From an uncultured Eubacteriales bacterium (lineage in GTDB: Bacteria > Bacillota > Clostridia > Christensenellales > Aristaeellaceae), in assembly GCA_900542395.1 (NCBI GenBank), contig UQNM01000029.1, forward strand, positions 1 through 30,194: a stretch of 30,194 nucleotides of DNA, read 5' to 3'. How positions within the stretch are numbered: the first letter of the stretch is position 1; each line of letters begins with the position of its first letter. The translations under genes and the position numbers were made by a program. Under the pieces are notes generated by a model. The model saw nothing but the letters and a program-made list of their open reading frames with translations. It ran no database searches and was not told the DNA's origin. This document shows, piece after piece, positions 24,177 to 30,194 of the stretch.

Positions 24177-25325
24177 ATGAGCAATCAGAAGCATCAATAT
24201 AAGGATATCGGCGGGCAGGCCGTCATGGAAGGCGTGATGATGCAGAGCCCGTCGGATGAATCCATCGCCATCGCGGTGCGCCGCCCGAACGGCAGGATCA
24301 TGGTGACGTGCAAGCACAACGAGCCGCTCTCCAAAAAGCACAAGTGGATGGGGCTGCCGTTGATCCGCGGCTGCGTCAACATGGTGGTCATGCTCAAAAT
24401 GGGCATGGAAACCCTCGACAAGAGCACGCAGATGCTCGGCGTGATGGAGGAAGAGCCCAGCAAGTTTGAAAAGTGGCTCGCCGAGAAGCTGGGCGCGAGC
24501 ATCGACAAGGTCGTCATGGCCGTCGCGATGGTGCTTGCCGTCGCGCTGAGCCTGTTCCTGTTTGTCGCGCTGCCCTCGGGCATGGCGACGCTCGTCGGCA
24601 AGGGAACGGACAGCCGCTTTGTCATCAACCTTTCCGCCGGATTGACGCGCATCGCGATTCTGATCGGTTATATGATCGCGATTTCCTTCGTGCCGGATAT
24701 CAAGCGCGTGTTCATGTACCACGGCGCGGAGCATAAGACCGTATACTGCAACGAGGCCGGGCTGGAGCTGACGCCGGAAAACGCGCGCCGGTTCTCCCGC
24801 CTGCATCCGCGCTGCGGCACGGCGTTCCTCTTTCTGGTCATGTTCATCTCAATTCTGATTGGCGCGGTGGCGGATCAGGTGCTCTTTGCGCTGTTCGGCA
24901 TTGAAAAGCTGACGTTCCTCGGCCGTATTCTGCGCAGCCTGCTGACGCTGCCGATCGTCACCGGCGTTTCGTATGAGGTGCTCAAGGGGCTGGCGCACGC
25001 GGGCGACAGCGTGATCGTGCGCATCCTCCGCTGGCCGGGCATGATGCTCCAGTATCTGACCACCAGAGAGCCGGACGATTCCATGCTCGAAGTCGCCATC
25101 GCGTCGATGAAGGCGGCGAAGGCGGGTCCTGCGCACTACGGCGAGAACCTTGACGCGAACGTATACGTCTACGGCGCGAAGGGGAAAAAGCCCGAACCGG
25201 CGGGCGACGGACAGGCGAACGAAAACGCGCCTGACGAAGCGCGGGAAGACGAAAAAGAAGTCGAAAAAGAAGTCGAAAAAGAAGACGAAAAGAACGACGA
25301 GAAGAAGGACGGTGCTTCCGCGTGA
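24177..25325 (+). CDS. DUF1385 membrane protein, prmC-associated
   Basis: 382 residues. The conserved start KDIGGQAVMEGVMMQSP and the central motifs YHGAEHKTVYCNE and HPRCGTAFLFLV identify DUF1385. Hydrophobic helices lie at about 113-140, 155-175, 217-240 and 253-275. The function of the family is unknown; it is very often encoded directly before prmC in Clostridia, as here. The C-terminal ~40 residues are a Glu/Lys/Asp-rich low-complexity tail encoded partly by a 12-bp repeat. Start at 24177 is preferred over 24144 because AAAGGA lies nine bases before it and the family begins there. The stop overlaps the prmC start (GTGA). Confidence 0.9.
   Translation: MSNQKHQYKDIGGQAVMEGVMMQSPSDESIAIAVRRPNGRIMVTCKHNEPLSKKHKWMGLPLIRGCVNMVVMLKMGMETLDKSTQMLGVMEEEPSKFEKWLAEKLGASIDKVVMAVAMVLAVALSLFLFVALPSGMATLVGKGTDSRFVINLSAGLTRIAILIGYMIAISFVPDIKRVFMYHGAEHKTVYCNEAGLELTPENARRFSRLHPRCGTAFLFLVMFISILIGAVADQVLFALFGIEKLTFLGRILRSLLTLPIVTGVSYEVLKGLAHAGDSVIVRILRWPGMMLQYLTTREPDDSMLEVAIASMKAAKAGPAHYGENLDANVYVYGAKGKKPEPAGDGQANENAPDEAREDEKEVEKEVEKEDEKNDEKKDGASA
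25245..25292 (+). repeat. 12-bp tandem repeat encoding the DUF1385 acidic-basic tail
   Basis: Four units close to GAAGTCGAAAAA run at 25245-25256, 25257-25268, 25269-25280 and 25281-25292. Each encodes Glu-(Val/Asp)-Glu-Lys, so copy number can change without shifting the frame. Confidence 0.85.
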
Positions 25326-26158
25326 CGATCCGCGAAGCGCTGCGTCTGGCGGCGGCTCGGCTTGAACAGGCGGGCGTGCCCGACGCGGATGTGGACGCCG
25401 CTTACATGCTGGCCAGCGTATTGAAAGAAGATACGCTGGCTATGCGTATAAATGGACATCGTGAATTGGCCGCGCCGCAGCGGGCGGCGTTTGACGCGCT
25501 CTGCGACCGGCGGGCGGCGCGGGAGCCGCTGCAATACATCCTCGGCGAAACGGAATTTATGGGGCTGACGTTCCACGTCGAGCCGGGGGTGCTGATTCCG
25601 CGCGCGGACACGGAGATTCTCGTCGAAAAGGCGCTTGCGTGGATGAAACCGGGCGCGCGGGTGCTGGATATCGGCACGGGGAGCGGCGCGATTGCCGTCA
25701 GCCTCGCCAAGCTGGGCAGACAGGCGCAGGTGACGGCGGTGGATGTGAGCGACAGGGCGCTGGAAATCGCGCGGCAAAACGCTAAGCGCAACGGCGCGGC
25801 CGTTGAATTTGTCAAAAGCGACTGTTTTTCCGCGCTGAAAGGCCGAAAATATGATATGATTGTATCAAACCCGCCGTATATTTCGGAGGACGAGATGCGG
25901 GAGCTGATGCCGGAGGTCACGCGCGAGCCGGAGCTGGCGCTTTTCGGCGGCGCGGACGGGCTGGATTTTTACAGGCGCATCAGCCGGGAAGCGCCGGAAT
26001 ACCTGAACGAGGGCGGCTGCCTGCTCTTTGAAATCGGCTGGCTGCAAAAGGACGCGGTGAGCGCGCTGGTGAAGGCGCATATCGGCGAGCCGTTCGCGCT
26101 GCGCGACTATGGGCAGAACTGGCGCGTCGTCGGGGCGAGGAAGGAGGGCGCATGCTGA
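25322..26158 (+). CDS. prmC: Release factor glutamine methyltransferase PrmC
   Basis: 278 residues, normal for PrmC (HemK). The N-terminal helical domain ends with EPLQYILGETEFMGL, followed by PGVLIPRADTEILVE, SAM motif DIGTGSGA from residue 116, catalytic NPPY at 183-186 and LFEIGW. PrmC methylates the glutamine of the GGQ motif in RF1 and RF2. Its substrate RF1 is the next gene, overlapping by 7 bases, a conserved and functionally sensible arrangement. Start is GTG overlapping the DUF1385 stop. Confidence 0.97.
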   Translation: MTIREALRLAAARLEQAGVPDADVDAAYMLASVLKEDTLAMRINGHRELAAPQRAAFDALCDRRAAREPLQYILGETEFMGLTFHVEPGVLIPRADTEILVEKALAWMKPGARVLDIGTGSGAIAVSLAKLGRQAQVTAVDVSDRALEIARQNAKRNGAAVEFVKSDCFSALKGRKYDMIVSNPPYISEDEMRELMPEVTREPELALFGGADGLDFYRRISREAPEYLNEGGCLLFEIGWLQKDAVSALVKAHIGEPFALRDYGQNWRVVGARKEGAC

Positions 26159-27231
26159 AAAAACTCGATTGGGTGCACCCGCGCATGGAGGAGCTGGGCA
26201 TGCTGCTCTCCGACCCGGCGGTGGTGCAGGATCAGGAAAAATGGCGGGCGCTGATGCGCGAGCACAGCCAGCTTGAGCCGCTGGATCAGGCCGTTCGCCG
26301 ATACGCCGAATTGGAGGACGCGCAAAAGCAGGCGCGCGCGCTGCTCGATGACCCCGACATGGCCGAAATGGCGAAGGAGGAGCTGGCCGAGCTTGAGCGC
26401 CGGCTGGCGGCGACCCGGCGCGAAATTCAGCTTCTGCTTTTGCCCAAAGACCCGAACGCGGAACGGAACGTCGTGATGGAAATCCGCGGCGGTGCGGGCG
26501 GCGAGGAAGCGGCGCTGTTCGGCGCGATGCTGATGCGGATGTACATGCGATACGCCGAGCGGCACGGCTGGAAGACCGAGATGCTGGAGGCCAGCTTGAC
26601 CGAGCTGGGCGGCGTGAAGGAGGCGGTTTTCGCCATCACGGGGGAGGGCGCGTTCAGCCGCCTGAAATACGAGAGCGGCGTGCACCGCGTTCAGCGCATC
26701 CCGGTGACGGAGAGCAACGGCAAGCGGCAGACCTCCACCGCGACGGTCGCCGTGCTGCCCGAGGCGGAGGAGGTTGACGTTAAAATCAACCCCGACGACC
26801 TGCGCATCGACGTCTACCGCGCGTCCGGCCACGGCGGGCAATACATCAACAAGACGGACAGCGCCGTGCGCATCACGCACATCCCCAGCGGCATCGTCGT
26901 GACCTGTCAGGACGAAAAAAGCCAGCTCAAGAACAAGGAAAAGGCGATGCGCGTTTTGCGCGCGAGGCTTTACGAAAAATTGCAGGAAGAAAAGGACGCG
27001 GCCTACGCCAGCGACCGCCGCGCGCAGGTGGGCACGGGCGACCGAAGCGAGCGCATCCGCACCTACAATTTCAACGAAGGACGCGTCACCGATCACCGCA
27101 TCGGCAAGACGATCTACGCCATCGACGCTTTTGTGGATGGCGATATGGACGACATCATCGACCCGCTGATTTACGCTGACCAGCAGGAGCAGCTGCGCGC
27201 GTTGGGGCAGGGCGAATGGCAAAGAGGATAA
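26152..27231 (+). CDS. prfA: Peptide chain release factor 1 (RF1)
   Basis: 359 residues. RF1 identity comes from the PVT codon-recognition motif at 184-186 (RF2 would show SPF) and the full-length four-domain layout. The GGQ motif is at 228-230 and its Gln230 is the expected target of PrmC. RF1 reads UAA and UAG. Two positions are unusual: the conserved His of the recognition domain, in GRIHTS-type sequences, is Gln193 here (GKRQTS), and GGQ is followed by YIN rather than the frequent HVN. Neither breaks the frame. The ATG has AAGGAGG four bases upstream, and the gene is probably coupled to prmC. Confidence 0.97.
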   Translation: MLKKLDWVHPRMEELGMLLSDPAVVQDQEKWRALMREHSQLEPLDQAVRRYAELEDAQKQARALLDDPDMAEMAKEELAELERRLAATRREIQLLLLPKDPNAERNVVMEIRGGAGGEEAALFGAMLMRMYMRYAERHGWKTEMLEASLTELGGVKEAVFAITGEGAFSRLKYESGVHRVQRIPVTESNGKRQTSTATVAVLPEAEEVDVKINPDDLRIDVYRASGHGGQYINKTDSAVRITHIPSGIVVTCQDEKSQLKNKEKAMRVLRARLYEKLQEEKDAAYASDRRAQVGTGDRSERIRTYNFNEGRVTDHRIGKTIYAIDAFVDGDMDDIIDPLIYADQQEQLRALGQGEWQRG

Positions 27232-27235
27232 AGCG

Positions 27236-28267
27236 ATGAAAACAGAGCTGCTCAAGGTAAACGAAGAATCCGTCGCGCTGGGCGCGAAGCTCATCCGCGA
27301 GGGCGAGCTTGTCGGTTTCCCGACGGAGACGGTCTACGGGCTGGGCGCAAACGCGCTGGACGCGCGCGCGGTCGCCAAGATTTTTGAAGCGAAGGGACGT
27401 CCGCAGGATAACCCGCTGATTACGCATGTCGCCTGCGTGGAAGAGATTCCGCCGCTGGTGCGCGCGATTCCCGCGGCCGCGCGGAAGCTGATGGAGGCGT
27501 TCTGGCCGGGGCCGATGACGCTGATTCTGCCCAAGGCGGACTGCATCCCCGACGCGGTGAGCGCGGGGCTGGACACGGTGGGCATTCGCCTGCCCGCCAA
27601 CGCCGACGCGCGCAGGCTGATTCGCGCGGCGGGCTGCCCGATTGCCGCGCCGAGCGCCAACCGGAGCGGACGCCCCAGCCCGACGACGGCGCTGCACGTG
27701 CTGGAGGATATGGACGGGCGGATTCCGCTGATTCTGGATGGCGGCGCGTGTCAGGTCGGCGTGGAATCCAGCGTGATCGACGCGACGGGCGACGTGCCGG
27801 TGATTCTGCGTCCGGGCGGAATCACGCCGGAGATGGTGGAGCGCGTGCTGGGGCATGTCCGCGTGGACGAGCACGTGATGAGCCCGCTCAGGGAGGGCGA
27901 CGTGGCGCGCTCGCCGGGAATGAAATACAAGCATTACGCGCCGAAGGCGAAGGCAATCATCTTCAGCGGCGCGCCGGAGCATGTCGTTTCGGCGATTTGC
28001 AGGCGCTACGACGAGCAGACGGCCAGGGGCGAGCGCGTGGCCATTCTGGGGCTGGACGAGCACCGCTACGGGGATCGCACGTTCATCAGCCTAGGCAGCG
28101 AGAAACGCCCGCAGGAGGCGGCGGCAAGGCTGTTCGCCGCGCTGCGCGAATTGGATGAACGCGGGGACACGGTGGCGCTCTGCGAGGCGGTGGATACGGC
28201 GGGCATCGGTTTGGCCGTGATGAACCGCATGGGGCGCGCGGCGGCGTTCGACATCGAACAGGTATGA
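27236..28267 (+). CDS. L-threonylcarbamoyladenylate synthase, Sua5 type (TsaC)
   Basis: 343 residues. The N-terminal YrdC domain has GFPTETVYGLGANAL, IFEAKGRPQDNPLI, FWPGPMTLIL, GIRLP and APSANRSGRPSPT. SPGMKYKHYAPKA then marks the linker to the C-terminal Sua5 domain, so this is the long Sua5 form rather than short TsaC. It makes threonylcarbamoyl-AMP from threonine, bicarbonate and ATP, the first step of t6A synthesis completed by TsaB/TsaD/TsaE; tsaE and tsaB lie 25 kb upstream. GAGG at 27224-27227 precedes the ATG. Its stop overlaps the next start (ATGA). Confidence 0.96.
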   Translation: MKTELLKVNEESVALGAKLIREGELVGFPTETVYGLGANALDARAVAKIFEAKGRPQDNPLITHVACVEEIPPLVRAIPAAARKLMEAFWPGPMTLILPKADCIPDAVSAGLDTVGIRLPANADARRLIRAAGCPIAAPSANRSGRPSPTTALHVLEDMDGRIPLILDGGACQVGVESSVIDATGDVPVILRPGGITPEMVERVLGHVRVDEHVMSPLREGDVARSPGMKYKHYAPKAKAIIFSGAPEHVVSAICRRYDEQTARGERVAILGLDEHRYGDRTFISLGSEKRPQEAAARLFAALRELDERGDTVALCEAVDTAGIGLAVMNRMGRAAAFDIEQV

Positions 28268-28782
28268 TCTGCCGGTCTTTTGAGCCCGTCTTCGCCGAAA
28301 GCGCGCGGGTGCTGATCGTCGGCTCGATGCCCAGCGTCAAATCGCTCGAAGACGCGCAGTATTACGCGCACCCGAGAAACGCGTTCTGGCCGATTCTGTT
28401 TGACATTTTTGGGGAAGCGCCCAGCCGGGATTATGAGCGGAAAAAGGCGCTGATCCGTGCGCACAATCTGGCCTTGTGGGACGCGGCGGCCGTTTGCGAG
28501 CGCGAGGGCAGTCTGGACAGCAACATGCGCGGCGTGGTGTACAACGACTTCGGCAGGCTGTACGCGAAATGCCCGGACATTCGGGCGGTGCTCTGCAACG
28601 GCGCGGCGGCGCACAAGCTGTTTATCCAATCCGGCTGGGCGGGGGCGCGGCAGGTCATCCGGCTGCCCAGCACGAGCCCGGCATATACCATGGCCTATGA
28701 AAAAAAGCGGGAGGCGTGGCGCGCGGGGCTCTGCGCCCTTCAGATCGTTCAATCAACCGAACCGAAGGAGGAACGGATATGA
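28264..28782 (+). CDS. DNA-deoxyinosine (hypoxanthine-DNA) glycosylase
   Basis: 172 residues. The pattern VLIVGSMPSVKSLEDAQYYA, HPRNAFWPIL, then ALWDAAAVCEREGSLDSNMR, VLCNGAAAHKLF and LPSTSPAYTM fits the uracil-DNA-glycosylase superfamily branch known as hypoxanthine-DNA glycosylase. It would remove hypoxanthine formed by adenine deamination in DNA. It overlaps sua5 by 4 bases and the phosphorylase gene by 4 bases, so the three are translated as a unit. A single deaminated-base repair enzyme beside a nucleoside phosphorylase hints at shared purine/pyrimidine housekeeping, but that is inference. Confidence 0.88.
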   Translation: MICRSFEPVFAESARVLIVGSMPSVKSLEDAQYYAHPRNAFWPILFDIFGEAPSRDYERKKALIRAHNLALWDAAAVCEREGSLDSNMRGVVYNDFGRLYAKCPDIRAVLCNGAAAHKLFIQSGWAGARQVIRLPSTSPAYTMAYEKKREAWRAGLCALQIVQSTEPKEERI

Positions 28783-30101
28783 ACATGGTGGATATCATTC
28801 TCAAAAAGAAAGCGGGAGAAGCGCTCAGCGCGGAGGAAATTCGCTTTTTCGCGCAGGGCGCGGCAGCGGGAACCATCCCGGATTACCAGCTTTCGGCGCT
28901 GCTGATGGCGATTTGCTGGCGGGGCATGAACGCGCAGGAGACGACCTGCCTGACGATGGAAATGATGCATTCCGGCGGCGTGGTCGATCTGTCCGCCATC
29001 GACGGCGTTTGCGTGGATAAACATTCCACCGGCGGCGTGGGCGATACGACGACGCTGGTGCTCGTGCCGCTGGCGGCGGCCTGCGGCGCGAAGGTCGCGA
29101 AGATTTCCGGCCGCGGCCTCGGGCACACGGGCGGCACGCTGGATAAGCTGGAGAGCATCCCCGGCTGCTCGGTGGAGGAGACGGAGGCGCGCTTTGTGCG
29201 GCAGGTGCAGGAAATCGGCTGCGCGGTCATCGGCCAGACGCACGACCTCTGCCCGGCGGATAAGGCGCTTTACGCGCTGCGCGACGTGACCGGCACGGTG
29301 GACTGCATCCCGCTGATCGCCTCGAGCATCGTATCCAAGAAGCTGGCGAGCGGCGCGGGCGCAATCGTGCTGGATGTGAAGACCGGCAGCGGCGCGCTGA
29401 TGCACACGCTGGAGGATTCCATCGCGCTGGCGAAGGCCATGGTCGATATCGGCGCGCAGGCGGGCAAGCCGATCCTCGCGCTGGTGACGGGCATGGAGCA
29501 GCCGCTGGGCACGCACGTGGGCAACGCGCTGGAGGTCAAGGAGGCCATCGACATCCTCGCCGGGCGCGCGGGCGGCGACCTGCTGGCCGTGTCGCTGGAG
29601 CTGGGCAGCCGGATGCTCGTCGCGGCGGGGATCGCCGGGAATGTGGAGGACGGCAAGGCGCGCATGAAGCGGGCGCTGGAGAGCGGCGCGGGGCTTGAAA
29701 AGCTGAAGGAAATGATCGCGGCGCAGGGCGGCGACGCGGGCGTCTGCGACGACGTGACGCGCCTGCCGCAGGCCAAATATCTCGTGCCCGTGCCCGCGCC
29801 GCACGACGGCTACGTTGCGGACATGGATACGACGGCCATCGGCTACTGCGCGCAGGATCTCGGCGCGGGCCGCAAGCAGAAGACGGACGCGATCGACCCG
29901 GCGGTCGGGCTGGTGATGGATGTGCGCATCGGCGATTTTGTGAAGCAGGGCGACGCGCTGGCGACGCTGCACCTGAACCGGATGGAGCTGGCGGAGGGCG
30001 CGATTGCCCGCATGCAGCAGGCCGTCAGGCTGACGAGCGAGAAACCCGCGACGCCGCCGCTGGTGTATGCGGCGGTTTCACCGGAAGGGGTCGCGCGCTG
30101 A
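28779..30101 (+). CDS. pdp: Pyrimidine-nucleoside (thymidine) phosphorylase
   Basis: 440 residues. MVDIILKKKAGEALSAEEI starts the alpha domain. The phosphate- and substrate-binding motifs follow: KHSTGGVGDTT from residue 81, the family signature SGRGLGHTGGTLDKLESIPG, then SSIVSKKLASGA and DVKTGSGA. A C-terminal domain ends the protein. It cleaves thymidine, deoxyuridine or uridine with phosphate to base plus (deoxy)ribose-1-phosphate. Pdp (broad) rather than DeoA (thymidine only) is the usual form in Firmicutes, but specificity cannot be read with certainty. ATG 28779 has AAGGAGG at 28765-28771 and overlaps the glycosylase stop; a second ATG at 28785 is possible. Confidence 0.93.
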   Translation: MNMVDIILKKKAGEALSAEEIRFFAQGAAAGTIPDYQLSALLMAICWRGMNAQETTCLTMEMMHSGGVVDLSAIDGVCVDKHSTGGVGDTTTLVLVPLAAACGAKVAKISGRGLGHTGGTLDKLESIPGCSVEETEARFVRQVQEIGCAVIGQTHDLCPADKALYALRDVTGTVDCIPLIASSIVSKKLASGAGAIVLDVKTGSGALMHTLEDSIALAKAMVDIGAQAGKPILALVTGMEQPLGTHVGNALEVKEAIDILAGRAGGDLLAVSLELGSRMLVAAGIAGNVEDGKARMKRALESGAGLEKLKEMIAAQGGDAGVCDDVTRLPQAKYLVPVPAPHDGYVADMDTTAIGYCAQDLGAGRKQKTDAIDPAVGLVMDVRIGDFVKQGDALATLHLNRMELAEGAIARMQQAVRLTSEKPATPPLVYAAVSPEGVAR

Positions 30102-30111
30102 AAAACGCTTT

Positions 30112-30137
30112 CCGTCCGCCTGCGGCGCGACGGACGG
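30112..30137 (+). repeat. Palindrome after pdp
   Basis: CCGTCCG (30112-30118) and CGGACGG (30131-30137) are a perfect 7-bp inverted repeat with a GC-rich loop, preceded by TTT and followed by GGGTTCAT. It resembles the TTCCGTC-type palindromes after hemW and rpsU. It may act as a weak terminator, but no T-run follows. Confidence 0.55.
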
Positions 30138-30194
30138 GGTTCATACTAATTCTTGTTAAAATGGCTTAATCCGCGCACCATCTTTTTCGCTCTG

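Overview
The window is a GC-rich, gene-dense chromosomal segment from a Gram-positive bacterium of the class Clostridia, probably a gut-type lineage. The evidence is a CIRCE-controlled hrcA-grpE-dnaK-dnaJ operon in the Firmicutes order lepA-hemW-hrcA-grpE-dnaK-dnaJ-prmA-rsmE-mtaB, an FMN riboswitch ahead of the ECF substrate-binding protein RibU, strong AGGAGG ribosome-binding sites, many GTG and TTG starts, and a short Gram-positive-type DnaK. The genus cannot be fixed from this sequence. I see no tRNA, rRNA, CRISPR array, insertion sequence or prophage. All genes but one (a LUD-domain gene at 6474-7085) lie on the + strand. None of the 31 stop codons seen is TAG (18 TGA, 13 TAA).

Layout. 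1-2716: the tail of an unknown gene, a small tandem repeat, a consensus promoter, an FMN riboswitch with terminator, then ribU-tsaE-tsaB-rimI. 2864-6428: an alpha/beta hydrolase, a MurF-type ligase with a membrane N-terminus, and D-Ala-D-Ala ligase, closed by a hairpin terminator facing the convergent LUD gene. 7186-11105: an uncharacterised membrane protein, lepA and hemW. 11106-11470: palindromic intergenic DNA, then a sigma-A promoter and a perfect CIRCE operator. 11471-19800: hrcA, grpE, dnaK, dnaJ, prmA, rsmE and an unusual in-frame mtaB-hinT fusion. 19850-20170: rpsU with its own promoter, structured leader and terminator. 20171-20481: palindrome-rich intergenic DNA. 20482-23275: a TRM11-like methyltransferase, rho, and rpmE. 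The rpmE promoter lies inside rho and its leader folds into a long hairpin. 23371-24088: a self-contained XRE regulator/DUF6773 membrane protein pair. 24177-30101: DUF1385 protein, prmC, prfA, Sua5-type tsaC, a hypoxanthine-DNA glycosylase and pyrimidine-nucleoside phosphorylase.

The common theme is upkeep of the translation machinery. Three genes of the tRNA t6A pathway (tsaE, tsaB, sua5) and the enzyme that modifies t6A further (mtaB) are spread across the window; tsaD is not present. PrmC sits directly upstream of its substrate RF1. PrmA, RsmE, RimI and the TRM11-like enzyme are further modifiers of ribosomal protein or RNA, next to genes for S21 and L31. The points most worth checking are the MtaB-HinT fusion, the rpmE leader hairpin, the unusual decoding residues of RF1 together with the absence of TAG stops, and the folded dnaK-dnaJ spacer.
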